The position numbers and the translations under genes are program-made. The notes beneath the pieces are model-generated. The model did no database searches, was not told the origin of the DNA, and saw only the letters and a program-made list of their open reading frames with translations. 64,000 bases of DNA from Chelonoidis abingdonii (taxonomy: Eukaryota; Chordata; Testudines; Testudinidae): positions 125,448,415 to 125,512,414 of the forward strand of contig NC_133773.1 of assembly GCF_003597395.2 (NCBI RefSeq), in the 5' to 3' direction. This document shows, in pieces, positions 1 to 10,973 of this stretch; positions within the stretch are counted from its first letter, which is position 1, and every line of letters starts with the position of its first letter.

Positions 1-702
1 TTCCTGAAGCCTAACTCTAGAATGGTAAAGAAACTAGAAAATTAATCTGACAACTTAGGAAGTCTTATACTTGTTAGTAAATATTAACCCTTTTAGTTTA
101 TTTTTTTCTTGCATATTAATTTACATATGAACTATTCTTCCAAAATCTTTATAGCATTACCAAAGAGCGTGTTTGAATTCTAATTAGTTTTTAACCTGTA
201 AGTGACCTATATTTAGGAGTTTCATATGATTGAGTGTTGAGCTGTATCTAGTTTTCCTCAGCATTTTCATATCTTTAAGAATCCAGGTGTCTAGTGGAAA
301 AAACTATCAAACTACTAAAAGTGTATACAAAAGTATAAACAAAACTGGGTGATATTGTTATAGCAGATTTTTCTATAAAGAACTGGGTAGTCAATAAAAA
401 AATTGCTAGTACAGATGAATTCTGGAAGAAATGATACAATAATGATATAATAATAATGACCGGATTAGAGCTCCCCTTAGCTTATCACTCATGTAACCTA
501 AAGATACCGCAAAAAAATCCATAAGAAATTAAGTAAAATGAAAACACCAAAACAATACACATAGTAAAATTAATCATGAAAAAGTATTTTTCCCTCCAAA
601 AACAAGTTTTTGTCTCAGACCATATAAAAAGACAGGGTTTTTAAAATTAGGTGGGGCAGTGCAAACTGTGGTATCTCATCGATATCAGATAACAAAGACA
701 CC
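1..702. other. AT-rich intronic DNA, nothing recognised
   Basis: No coding, RNA or clearly bounded repeat signal is seen. The sequence is AT-rich with short A/T runs. From its position downstream of the RGS12 exon on the minus strand it should be intronic. Confidence 0.5.
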
Positions 703-890
703 GGGTACATCTACACTCCAGTGTAAGCCCAAGCTCAAGCCTATCCGCCACTTCTATCCACACACAAATCATGCTAACTCAGGGCTTTGACCAAGGGTCC
801 TAGGACCCTGTGAGGTTGCAGGATCTGAGACCAGGTCAGGCCTTGACCCAGGATTTGAGCCCTATTGTTTTGTAGTGTAGACATAGCCCT
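703..890. mobile_element. hAT-type MITE
   Basis: The left end reads GGGTACATCTACACT and the right end reads AGTGTAGACATAGCCCT, which are imperfect inverted termini of the 'GGCTATGTCTACACT' type seen repeatedly in this window. There is no coding capacity. The hAT assignment is inferred from the termini; no target duplication was resolved. Confidence 0.55.
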
Positions 891-973
891 GCTTAACTCA
901 GGTCCTGGGACTCCTCCAAAAAGTATCCCACAATCCCACAGGCCAACATTCTTTGTCCTATCTATTCCAAGGA

Positions 974-3600
974 TCTTAAGAACATAATAATGGCTGTACC
1001 GGGTCAGACCAAAGGTCCATCAAGCCCAGTATCCTGTCTACCGACAGTAGCCAATGCCAGGTGCCCCAGAGGGAATGGACCTAAAAGGCAATGATCAATT
1101 GATCTCTCTCCTGCCATCCATTTCCATCCTCTGACAAACAGAGGCTAGGGACACCATTCCTTACCCATCCTGGCTAATAGCCATTAATGGACTTAACCAC
1201 CATGAATTTATCCAATTCTCTTTTAAACGCTGTTCTAGTCCTAGCTTTCACATCCTCCTCAGGCAAGGAGTTCCACAAGTTGACTGTGCACTGTGTGAAG
1301 AAGAACTTCCTTTTATTTGTTTTAACCCTGCTGCCCATTAATTTCATTTGGTGGCCCCTAGTTCTTGTATTATGGGAACAAATAAATAACTTTTTATTAT
1401 TTACTTTCTCCGCACCACTCATGATTTTATATACCTCTATAATATCCCCCCTTAGTCTCCTCTTTTCTAAGCTGAAAAGTCCTACCCTCTTTAATCTCTC
1501 TTCATGTGGGACCCGTTCCAAACCCCTAATCATTTTAGTTGCCCTTCTCTGAACCTTTTCTAGTGCCAGTAAATCTTTTTTGAGATTTGTATGCTGTATT
1601 CAAGATGTGGGCATACCATGGATTTATACAGGGGCAATAAGATATTCTCCGTCCTATTTTCTATCCTCTTTTTAATGATACCTAACAATTCCTAACATCC
1701 TGTTTGCTTTTTTGACCGCCTCTGCACACTGCTGCATGGACATCTTCAGAGAACTATCCACGATGACTCCAAGATCTTTTTCCTGATTCGTTGTAGCTAA
1801 ATTAGCCCCCATCATATTGTATGTATAGTTGGGGTTATTTTTTCCAATGTGCATTACTTTACATTTATCCACATTAAATTTCATTTGCTTTTTGTTGCCC
1901 AATCACTTAGTTTTGTGAGATCTTTTTGAAGTTCTTCACAGTCTGCTTTGGTCTTAACTATCTTGAGCAGTTTAGTATCATCTGCAAACTTTGCCACCTC
2001 ACTTTTACCCCTTTCTCCAGATCATTTATGAATAAGTTGAATAGGATTGGTCCTAGGACTGACCCTTGGGGAACACCACTAGTTACCCCTCTCCATTCTG
2101 AGAATTTACCATTAATTCCTACCCTTGAGTTCCCTGTCTTTTTAGTATTCTTCAATCCAAACTTCCCTTGCCACCACTTTAATTTACATAAGAGCTTCTC
2201 CAGATCATTTATGAATAAATTGAAATAGAATTGGTCTCCCTTGGGATAATCAGAGGCTTACCCTTGGGTCCTCCATTTGGAATTAAGATAGACACTTATT
2301 CCTACCCTTTGTTCCTTCCCTTTTAACCAGTTCTCAATCCATGAAAGGACTTCCCCTTTATCCCATGACAACTTAATTTACGTAAGAGCCTTTGGTGAGG
2401 GACCTTGTCAAAGGCTTTCTGGAATCTAAGTACACTATGTCCACTGGATCCCCTTGTCCACATGTTTGTTGACCCCTTCAAAGAACTCTAATAGATTAGT
2501 AAGACACGATTTCCCTTTACAGAAACCATGTTGACTTTTGCTCAACAATTTATGTTTTCTATGTGTCTGACAATTTTATTCTTAACTATTGTTTCAACTA
2601 ATTTGCCCGGTACTGACGTTAGACTTACCGGTCTGTAATTGCCGGATCACCTCTAGAGCCCTTTTTAAATATTGGCATTACATTAGCTAACTTCCAGTCA
2701 TTGGGTACAGAAGCCGATTTAAAGGACAGGTTACAAACCTTAGTTAATAGTTCCGCAACTTCACATTTGAGTTCTTTCAGAACTCTTGGGTGAATGCCAT
2801 CTGGTCCCGGTGACTTGTTAATGTTGAGTTTATCAATTAATTCCAAAACCTCCTCTAGTGACACTTCAATCTGTGACAGTTTCCTCAGATTTGTCACCTA
2901 CAAAGGCCGGCTCAGGTTTGGGAATCTCCCTAACATCCTCAGCCGTGAAGACTGAAGCAAAGAATGCATTTAGTTTTTCCGCAATGACTTTATCGTCTTT
3001 AAGCACTCCTTCTGTATCTCGATCATCAAGGGGCCCCACTCATTGTTTAGCAGGCTTCCTGCATCTGATGTACTTAAAAACAACATGTTATTACCTTTGG
3101 AGTTTTTGGCTAGATGTTCTTCAAACTCCTCTTTGGCTTTTCTTATTACATTCTTGCACTTAATTTGGCAGTGTTTATGCTCCTTTCTATTTGTCTCACT
3201 AGGATTTGACTTCCACTTTTTAAAGGAAGTCTTTTTCATCTCTCACTGCTTCTTTTACATGGCTGTTAAGCCACGGTGGCTCTTAGTTTTTTTACTGTGT
3301 TTCTTAATTTGGGGTATACATTGAAGTTGGGCCTCTATTATGGTGTCTTTAAAAAGCGCCCATGCAGCTTGCCGGGATTTCACTTTAGTCCCTGTAGTTA
3401 CCTCTTGGACCAGCTCCTGCGCTCCACTCAGGACTAAATATAGAGTTGCCTCTCCCCTTGTGGGTTCCCGTACCAGCTGCTCCATGAAGCAGTCATTTAA
3501 AGTATCAAGAAATTTTCTCTCTGCATTTCGTCCTGAAGTGAAATGTTCCCAGTCAATATGGGGATAATTGAAATCCATCATTATTATTGAGTTCTTGAAT
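974..3600 (-). mobile_element. CR1 LINE, 5'-truncated, antisense to the plus strand
   Basis: This non-LTR retrotransposon lies on the minus strand. Its 3' end is at about 974, with the CR1 tail region of the 'gggtcagaccaaaggtccat' type. Reading leftward on the minus strand, one passes an endonuclease C-terminus, the reverse transcriptase, its thumb and the 3' UTR. The element stops near 3600, so the 5' part of ORF2 and all of ORF1 are missing. A piece of the RT region is repeated internally (about 2016-2070 and 2197-2250), which shows a local rearrangement. It lies in the RGS12 intron in the same orientation as the gene. Confidence 0.92.
1174..3581 (-). pseudogene. CR1 ORF2 relic (endonuclease C-terminus plus reverse transcriptase)
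   Basis: Minus-strand fragments in several frames show the family. At 3255-3581 there is DFNYPHIDW, the endonuclease 'DFN' region. At 2625-2897 there is NKSPGPDGIHPRVLKEL, near the RT N-terminus. At 1958-2155 there is [22 protein letters not shown] block 4. At 1672-1902 there is FNVDKCKVMHIG, RT thumb. At 1174-1533 there is [14 protein letters not shown]-terminal. The catalytic FADD codons survive at 1977-1988 but in a different frame from the preceding block, so frameshifts have broken the gene. A functional copy would encode endonuclease and RT for target-primed reverse transcription; this copy cannot. Confidence 0.9.
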
Positions 3601-3912
3601 CTCTTCTGTTGAAAATGGAAGCCACCACCCTTGGTGTACTACAGCAGCTCAGTGAGTCAGTGTTAACCTTTCTGACCACTGAATTGCAAATACACCAGAG
3701 AGCATTCTGTGTTTGCAATGCAGACTGAACAGAACATCTCTTTTGCCAATCATACTGCTTCAAGGTCACAGGAGCACAGCCTGGTATTGGTAAATCTGTG
3801 GTGCAAAGCCAGTAACACTGGACTAGGAATGACTACACATACTCACTAATAGTGAAAAAGCTGGCAGCTATGCAAACTTACCAAACTGGTGACCAGTGCA
3901 AGGAGCAGATTA
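3601..3912. other. No recognised feature
   Basis: About 310 bases between the CR1 and the next hAT element. No motif or repeat was recognised. Confidence 0.4.
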
Positions 3913-4261
3913 AGTAGCTCAGTGTTTCTCAAACCAAGGTTGCCGCTTGTGTAGGGAAAGCCCGTGGAGGGCTGGGCTGGTTTGTTTACCTGCCCCATCC
4001 GCAGGTCCAGCCAATCGCGGCTCCCACTGGCCTGGAGCAGCAAACTGCGGCCAATGGGAGCTGCTGGAAGCGGCGCAGGCAGAGGGACTTACTGGCCGCT
4101 GATTCCAGCAGCCCCCATTGGCCTGCAGCAGCAAACTGCAGCCAGTGGGAACTACGATCAGCCGGACCTGCAGACAGGGCAGGTAAACAAACTGGCCCAG
4201 CCCGCCAGGGGCTTTCCCTACACAAGTAGTGACCCCACTTTGAGAAACACTTTAGTAGCTC
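3913..4261. mobile_element. hAT (Charlie-type) MITE with 8-bp target duplication
   Basis: The element spans 3921-4253. It starts AGTGTTTCTCAAAC and ends TTTGAGAAACACT, matching the 'CAGTGGTTCTCAAAC' termini of Charlie-type hAT elements. The 8-mer AGTAGCTC flanks it on both sides (3913-3920 and 4254-4261); 8-bp duplications are the hAT hallmark. The interior is GC-rich and largely self-complementary, and has no transposase. Confidence 0.85.
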
Positions 4262-4572
4262 AAGATTAAGTACCATAAAACCAGAGATCAGAACCGCATG
4301 CCTGGCAACTTGCCAACATCATGCCCATATTATGAGGAGTTTGGGTGCTGGGCCTAGTCAGCCGAATGGTGCCCTGCTGGCTCCAGAATCCAGCATGGGG
4401 ACTGATGAGAGAAAGCACCAGGCACTGAATGGGGACACTGAAGTCACTCTGTTGCTGAAACTGGTTCCGGAGCAGGAGCAGCACATTCTGGGTCTATACT
4501 CGGAAAAGCTGATGCACCTCCAAAGGACAGCCCACTGCGGAGCCTGCAGCAGACACAGATCTTAAGCTCAAT

Positions 4573-4882
4573 AAGGGCTTGGCTACATTAGAAATTTCAA
4601 AGCGCTGCCCCGGCAGTGCTGTGGAAGCGCTGCCATGGCAGCGTTTTGAAGTGTGAGTGTAGTCAGAGCCGCAGCGCTGGGAGAGAGCTCTCCCAGCGCT
4701 GCTTGTAAACCACAGCCCTTACGGGTGTAGAGTGCAGTGCTGGGAGCCGCGCTCCCAGTGCTGCCACCTGGATTACACTGACACTTTACAGCGCTGCATC
4801 TTGCAGCGCTCGGGGGGTGTTTTTTCACACCTCTGAGCGCGAAAGTTGCAGCACTGTAAAGTGCCAATGTAGCCAAGCCCTA
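4573..4882. mobile_element. MITE with AGGGCTTGGCTACATT termini
   Basis: The left end AGGGCTTGGCTACATT is matched by AATGTAGCCAAGCCCT at the right end, a near-perfect 16-bp inverted repeat. The inside holds many 'CAGCGCTG' palindromes. It is non-coding. The hAT superfamily is likely from the end type, but no 8-bp duplication was confirmed. Confidence 0.75.
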
Positions 4883-5222
4883 AGTTTTGGGCTCCATTTT
4901 AACGTTTATTAACACAATAATAAGAGGAATTTCTGCTCCAGGAACCAATGCAAAACTTATGAGAAGCCCCAGTTAGCAATGTGTATTTGTTAATGGCGGA
5001 GTGTATGCCAGCAACATGGTTACCCTCAACACCACCACATGGAACTCAAAAAGGCAAGCAGGATATGTAAACAGTAAAGAATATCTTTTAACTGTATAGT
5101 TTACAGAAAAACCACAGACCTTTTTTGCTAGGGCCATTCCTGTTTCTTAAAAATAATAACCTTACATTGCCATGCCTGTAAGTATGCCATTCTGTAATCA
5201 TTCCATGGTCTATTGAGGTGCC
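4883..5222. other. No recognised feature
   Basis: Roughly 340 bases of AT-rich intronic sequence between two mobile elements. Nothing recognised. Confidence 0.4.
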
Positions 5223-5230
5223 TGAAAGAA

Positions 5231-5551
5231 GAAGTTACTCACCGTGTGCTGTAACTATGGTTCTTCGAGATGTGTGTCCCTATGGGTGCTCCACTGTAGG
5301 TGTGTCTTCATCTCTGCACTAGTGATCGGAGAACTTTGGTAGCAGTGTCTGTTGGGCCCCCACACCTACAGTCTCTCCTTGTGCTGCGCCATGAGGCCAG
5401 TCAGTGCACATGGACTAACCCTCCTCAGTTTCTTCTCTACCACAGAGTCATAGACAAGAACTCTGAAGTAGAAGGGAGAAGGAAGGGTTGCAGAGCACCC
5501 ATAGGAACACAATCTCAAAGAACCATCATTACTGCACAAGGTAACTTCTTC
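5231..5551. repeat. DIRS terminal inverted-repeat pair
   Basis: The block at 5231-5290 (GAAGTTACTCACC... through GGTTCTTCGAGATGTG) reappears inverted and somewhat diverged at 5494-5551 (...AAAGAACCATCATTAC... through GTAACTTCTTC). DIRS elements carry terminal repeats plus an internal complementary region that are copied during replication. This pair fits such a terminal structure. Which member is terminal and which is internal is inferred only. Confidence 0.65.
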
Positions 5552-5642
5552 AATTTGTGTCCCTATGGATACTGCACTGTATGTGACACCGCCCTTCAAG
5601 GAGTACCCCTTCTGAAGGGCTGGGACTTCAGAATCAGTTCAG

Positions 5643-6801
5643 TTACAGATGACAGTACTGTGGAGCCAAAGATGGCATCAAGTCGCTAGTGATTGAATAG
5701 TGTTCTGAGAAAATATGGTTTGATGCCCACGTCACCGCTCTACAGATATCTGAGATAGGGACATTCTTGAAGGTGGCGAGAGATGAGGAGATTGATCTTG
5801 TGGAGTGTGTATGGATCGACTCTGGAGGGGTCATGTTAGAAATTTGTCTGATACAATTCGAGACCCACTTGGAGAGTCTTTGGGCTGATATTGCTGAGCC
5901 CTTGGATCTTTCCCCATAGAGAAAATGTGTAGGAGACTTCCCAAAGGCATTTGTCCTATCAAGGTAGAAGGTTAGGGCTCTCCTAACATCTAGGATATGT
6001 AGTATAGCCTCCCTATTGTCTTGGTGAGGCTTGAAGTAGAAGATTGCAAGGTGAATCGATTTGATTCATGTGAAACAGGGAGGTTATCTTAGGGATGAAT
6101 TTTGGATACAGTCTGAGTGTAACCTTGTCTGGAAAAAATACTGTGTACAGGAGATGTGCCATCAGAGCTGCTTTCCCTCCTGTTCTTCTAGCCAAGGTAA
6201 TTATCAGGAATGTTGTTTTCAGTGAGAGGTTTGTAAGTGAACAGGTGGCTATGGGTTTGAAGGAGGGCCTAGTCAGCCCTTTCAGTATGAAGTTTGGGCC
6301 CCACATGGGGGAAGAAAGTCAAGATTGAGGGAAAAGGTTTATTATACCCTTAAAGAACCTTTTAGTGTTTGGGTGTGATAGCACTGAGTATCCTTCTAGA
6401 AGTTGGTGAAAGGCTGTAATAGCTGCTAGATGGACCATAAGAGAGTTTAGGGATAATCCTGACTTTATCATAGCATAATCTAGGATGTGTGGAAAAGTCA
6501 CGGATGTTGGGGAGATTTGTTGGGATGTGCACCAAATCTGAAACCTGGACCATTTCTGCAGGTAAGTTTGTCGTGTGGAGGACTTTCTATTGTACAATAG
6601 AAACTCTGGTATCTCCCTTGAGCAGGAGTTCTCTCGGTGTTGGAACCAAGCAGGAACCGAGCTCTGAGGCAGAGAATCCCTAAATTCAGATGCAGGATAT
6701 GCCCTCTGTCCTGTGAGAGGAGGTGCAGAAAGGTCAAGAGAGAGATCGGCAAGCACATCGCCAGCTGTGCTAGGTAAGAGTACCAGTTCTGTCTCAGCCA
6801 A
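5643..6801 (-). pseudogene. DIRS tyrosine recombinase (YR) relic
   Basis: The N-terminal SAM-like domain is in 6319-6801, with SSTRQTYLQKWSRFQIW followed by SLNSLMVHLAAITAF. The catalytic half continues in other frames. TLARRTGGKAALMAH (6013-6306) carries the first catalytic arginine region. HSTRSISSSLATFKNVPISD then AVTWASN and SEHYSI (5643-5834) hold the HxxR box and a candidate nucleophilic tyrosine. The active enzyme would integrate a circular DNA copy by site-specific-type recombination. The residues survive, but the frame is broken at least twice. Distant ends lie inside the terminal repeats. Confidence 0.85.
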
Positions 6802-8480
6802 CTTGAAGCAATCAGGATGTTGTTAGTGCCATCCCTTTTTATCTTTAACAGGATCTTCAGTAGTAGAGGAAATGCAGGAAAGGTGTAAAGAAAGTCTTTG
6901 TCCCAGGGAAGTAGAAGGGCATTGCCCAGAGAGTGCTGCCTCGTCCCCACCCTGGAGCAGTAGCGTAGACATTTCTTGTTCTGGTAAGTGGCAAATAGGT
7001 CTGTGGACAGTGTTCCCCATGATGTGAATAAGTCATGGCGTACTGATGGGTATATTTCCCACTCATGATCATGTGAGAATTTGAGACTGAGATGGTCCAC
7101 TATCAAGGTCTATTTTTTTGGGAGGCAAGCTGTGGACAGAGCTACGTTGTGGAAGATGCACCAGTTCCATAATCTCATTGCCTCTGCACATAGGGAGAGA
7201 GACTTGGCCCCCCCTTGTCAGTTGATGTAGTATATACAGACTATGTTGTCCATTAAGATCTTTGTATGTGATTCTGCGATCAGCAGGAGGAAATGGATGC
7301 AAGCGTTCCTGACTGCTCTCAGTTCAAGGAGAGCTATGTGGAGAGGCATCTCTGTAAGCAACCATTTGCCTTGGGTCAGGAGACCATTTAAATGCACACC
7401 CCACCCAATAAGTGATGCATTGGTGGTAAGGAGCAATGATGGTGATGTGTGAGAGAAGGAGATCCCTTTGCACACATTGGCTGGGACCTTCCACCAGTTT
7501 AAGGAGTTTTTCATCCCGGTGGGTAGTAACAGAGGTTTGTCCAGCCTGTCTCTGGTCTCTAAACCGAACTGAACCATAGTTGGAGGCTTTGCATGTGGAG
7601 TCTAGCGTGTGGTATCACTGCCAGGCCTATTGACACATGCCCCAAGAGTTCAAGGCAAAGACTGACTGGTATCTGTGGACTGTATTGAATGGTATCAATA
7701 AGTAAAAGAAAGGATAGAAACCTGTGTTGAAGTAGGAGGGCTTTGGCCTGTACGGCATCTAGGTCAGCCCCTAGGAATGCCAGGCACTGCACTGGAGCGA
7801 GGGTTGACTTCTGGGTGTTGATCTGTAAACCCAGTTCTGTAACAAGTATATTATAGTATCAGAGGGGTAGCCGTGTTAGTCTGAATCTGTAAAAGCAGCA
7901 GAGAATCCTGTGGCACCTTATAGACTAACAGACGTTTTGGATCATGAGCTTTCATGGGTGAATACGATGAATGTCTGACGAAGTGGGTATTCACCCACGA
8001 AAGCTCATGATCCAAAACGTCTGTTAGTCTATAAGGTGCCACAGGATTCTCTGCTGCTTTTAAGTATATTATAGTATTGATGGCTCTGTGGGCTTCTTGG
8101 AGAAATCAGGCTCTGAGGAGACAGTTGTCCAGATATAGGTAAATCCTTATTCCTTGTGAACGCATGTGAGCAGCTACCACTGAGAGAACTTTGGAAAATA
8201 CTCTTGGGACAAATGATAGTTTGAAGGGGAGGACTCTTTATTGCTAATAGTAGTTTCCCAGAGTGAACCTGAGAAACTTCCTGCGAGCGAGTAAGGTCGA
8301 GATGTGAAAGTAGGCATCCTGGAGGTTGAGAGCCAAAAACCAGTCTCCCTGTTCCAGAGTTAGAATGATCACCAATGAGGTGACCATCTTGAACTTCTGA
8401 GCCTTGACAAATTGTTGAGAGCTATGAGGTCCAGTATGGGTCTCCAGCCTCCCTTTATTTTAGGTATTAGGAGGTAACGA
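6802..8480 (-). pseudogene. DIRS reverse transcriptase/RNase H relic
   Basis: RNase H sequence is clear at 7218-7577 (LTTNASLIGWGVHLNG, then LHIALLELRAVRNA, then ILMDN). The downstream linker at 6823-7106 reads STDLFATYQNKKCLRYCS, then LPWDKDFLYTFPAFPL. RT C-terminal sequence at 7559-7792 includes CLAFLGADLDAVQAKALL. The RT active-site region at 8124-8135 reads YLDN in the context RIYLYLDNCLLRA, so the second aspartate of the usual YLDD is asparagine. A 202-bp Penelope-like insertion at 7860-8061 splits the RT. Stops and frameshifts also interrupt it, so it is not functional. Confidence 0.85.
7844..8077. mobile_element. Penelope-like palindromic insertion with 16-bp target duplication
   Basis: The insert at 7860-8061 is flanked by an exact 16-bp direct repeat, AAGTATATTATAGTAT (7844-7859 and 8062-8077). 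It is built as two inverted arms of about 75 bp (7891-7965 and 7983-8061). Each arm carries the 'caccttatagactaacagacgtttt' type sequence that recurs elsewhere in the window. On the plus strand CTGACGA (7975-7981), hairpin GTGGGT-ATTC-ACCCAC (7983-7998) and GAAA (7999-8002) form a hammerhead-ribozyme-like core. Penelope-like elements are known to carry hammerheads and to make target duplications of variable length. The family assignment is inferred from that. Confidence 0.65.
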
Positions 8481-8956
8481 CAGTAGAACTCTTTACTTTG
8501 TAGATGCTGAGCTAGTGGTTCTATGGTTTCTAACTGGAGAAGATAAACTTTCGTGAGAAGGGTCCCTGAAGGATGAGGAAAGGTATATCAGAGGGGATAT
8601 GGGGTCAAATGGATGGGGTAGCTGGATCAGACGATCTCTATAACCCATTGGTCCGACATTATGCGTTCCCAAGCACATCAGAACGCTGCTAATCAGTGGC
8701 CAAATGAATATACAACCATGGTTGATTGCATCAGTTGTGGGGATTGGTCTCACAGCGCCCCAACCTGCCTGTCAAAAGTGGCCTTTACAGCAGCAGATTG
8801 GGATGAGGCTTGCACTTTGGGAACTTCCCTTTCTCAATCTGCAGTTCATAATGGTTGATATTGAGACGCATAAGGTCTGCGCTGAGACTGGGGACTAAAA
8901 CGTCTTTTACCCCAGTCTATAGATTCCCAGTCACTAGAGGGTAGTCCTGGAATCCT

Positions 8957-9268
8957 TTAGGGTATGAAGGAAGGCATCAGTATTATCAGTAAAGAGCTTT
9001 GTGCACTCAAAAAGGAAGATCTTCCATCGTGGACTGCACCTCTCAGAGATGGAGGAGCGCTCTGCACCAAGGCTGAGGTGCTCAGTGCCAAGTCCAACTG
9101 CGGCTGCAAGGCCAGTCTTAAGGCTGCCTCAATGAGTAGGTCCTTCAAGTAAACAGCGTGATCTTTCTGGGTCCAAGGCTTAAATACGTTACAAATTAGA
9201 CAATGGTCTTTCCTATGAGCTTCCCCTAAGCACATGAGACAGCTCGAGTGCAGATTGCTCAAAGGCAT
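8957..9268 (-). pseudogene. DIRS gag-like ORF relic with zinc-knuckle motif
   Basis: The minus-strand reading gives HSSCLMCLGEAHRKDHCLIC, a CxxC...H...CxxC-type knuckle. It is followed by FKPWTQKDHAVYLKDLLIEAALRLALQP. It lies upstream of the RT in transcription order, which fits the nucleic-acid-binding gag product of DIRS elements. Only about 100 codons are open. A homologous, more decayed segment occurs at 22619-22807 in a second DIRS relic. Confidence 0.7.
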
Positions 9269-9650
9269 AGACTTGTTTCATGCAGCACAAGGTTGAAACC
9301 CCATCAACCAAGGCATGCCTCAGCACCAGGACAAAGGACAACGCTGCTATTTGAAAGTAAGGCTGTCCAAACTATCTAAAACTAACAAACTACTAACTAT
9401 TTACACTAAAATTTGAGAAAAACCATTAAGGATGAGATTGCCTAAGCAATGAGAGGCTCCAGCAACTGTCATGGGCGGTAAGAAGGAACTGAAGGATGGC
9501 AGGGTCAGCAGGGCCTTATACCAGGATGCGATGCCAGAAGGCACTAGAGCCAACCCAACGGATACTCCCATAGGAAAATTTCTGGCAACTGTGTGGGTGC
9601 ACAAATACTTACACTGAAATGGACACATGCAAGCATCAAAGAAGGAAGAG

Positions 9651-10973
9651 TATTTTCCCACCAAAAATTGAAGTTAGAACAGTGGTGATCATCACAATTA
9701 TACAAGCCTGCTTTTTTGCCAGACCCTAGCTTCAAAAATGAAAATGGAAACTGTCAGTCCCAGCATCCCCATACTTTTTCAGAGCTCTTGGACTGTTGTT
9801 TTCCTACAATTCCTTAGCAATTCCATAAATGGCCTGGGGCACGTAAGAGCCTCAAGTTTGGTGGAACAGTAGAGAGAGAAGAAATGGAAGAGCAGCACGG
9901 AAGTGGCATGCGGGCAGCACAGATTGGGGAAGGAGGCCTGGGGGGCAACAGCAGAGCAGGGCCCATTTCACTTCCACTGCAGCCCTTAAGCAGATTCCAA
10001 ATGGACTCATCAGAGCCTCACACTCCTACCTTCTACAAGCCTTAAAATTAGTTTAGAGGCTTCCCACCTGCACGCAATCCTCACTAGGCTTATTCGGAGT
10101 CTCACAGCCACTGCTAGGAGTTTATTAAGTTAAATAAGCATTGGTAGCCTAAAGCTCCTGCGGTGCCTAAAGGATTGCATAGCATGGGGGAGCTCCCAAA
10201 AATCCTCCTAAGATACCTTGACAGAACTCTACTCCTGTGAAACTCCTTAGATTCACATGAGAGAGACTCCCCTGCAAAAGCTCTCAAGAGGTGCACAGGA
10301 TTAGGGCTCCCTTCCTGCAAATCTCAGGAAGTCTGCAGAAACGGTGGCAAGTGTTGTTGGTTCCACACCCCATGCCTTCTCTTCCTGTCTGATGTTATGA
10401 CTATTTTAAAAACTAAAGTAACTTCCAAACAAAAAAACTCTGTAGAGATTAAATTATGATAGACACACATCTGTGAAAATCCTTACAAGAACATTGTCAT
10501 TAGCAAAATAAAGCTATTAAAAGTCTGGAAGTTTGAAATAGTAAAGTAAGTTTACCTTTGATTTTCTACTTTTTCAAGTGTTTGTATTTAAATTTTACCT
10601 CTACTCTGAATTTCCTTTTTAAAAAGGTTGGTTTTCCTGAACAATGTTCTTTGTACAGTTTTTTATCCTTAAGTTACTGAAATATTCTCTCAACTTCAAC
10701 TTCACCTTAACATCTTTTGTGTCTGGGAATTAATTAGCATATTAATTAACAGATTTTTATGCAAAAGGTTATTATTAAGCCTTCCCCATTTGTCGCAATT
10801 GCAGAGACCACACAGGAGGAGGGCGGGAAGAATAGCTCAGAAGGTCCACATATTAACACCTCTATGTACAATTTTATAATTACAAATGTTATACAAATTA
10901 AAAGTTTTATTACACATATATAACAGTGTAACTTCAGAGTGTTTTGCAGTGCCCTATATATGAACATTCTTAC
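9651..10973. other. Intron next to the RGS12 exon, nothing recognised
   Basis: No clear repeat boundaries or conserved coding sequence are seen. The part nearest the exon (10380-10970) is AT-rich, typical of intron. The open frame of the exon runs on to a stop at 10746, but only because the intron happens to lack stops in that frame. Confidence 0.5.
10968..10973 (-). promoter_or_regulatory. RGS12: Splice donor of RGS12 coding exon
   Basis: On the minus strand the sequence is TAAAAAG followed by GTAAGA, a good match to the AG|GTRAGT donor consensus. The recalled mammalian protein is conserved up to the KK before this point and unrelated after it, so translation beyond 10974 is intron. Confidence 0.9.

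Larger units (their letters stand above)
5224..9650 (-). mobile_element. DIRS1-like tyrosine-recombinase retrotransposon, degraded
   Basis: This is a minus-strand element of about 4.4 kb. Reading from high to low coordinates it shows a gag-like zinc-knuckle ORF (8957-9268), reverse transcriptase (about 7900-8900), RNase H (7000-7800) and a tyrosine recombinase (5643-6801). That is the gag-RT-RH-YR order of DIRS elements, which integrate with a recombinase and leave no target duplication. Terminal inverted-repeat sequence is at 5231-5290, an inverted copy at 5494-5551, and a related end ('caagcatcaaagaagg') near 9628-9645. A Penelope-like sequence is inserted at 7860-8061. Frameshifts and stops make it inactive. 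Confidence 0.88.

Noticed and set aside
10746..10973. The last 75 codons of the long open frame as RGS12 protein
   Set aside because: They follow a strong GTAAGA donor and lose similarity to the recalled mammalian RGS12 exactly there.
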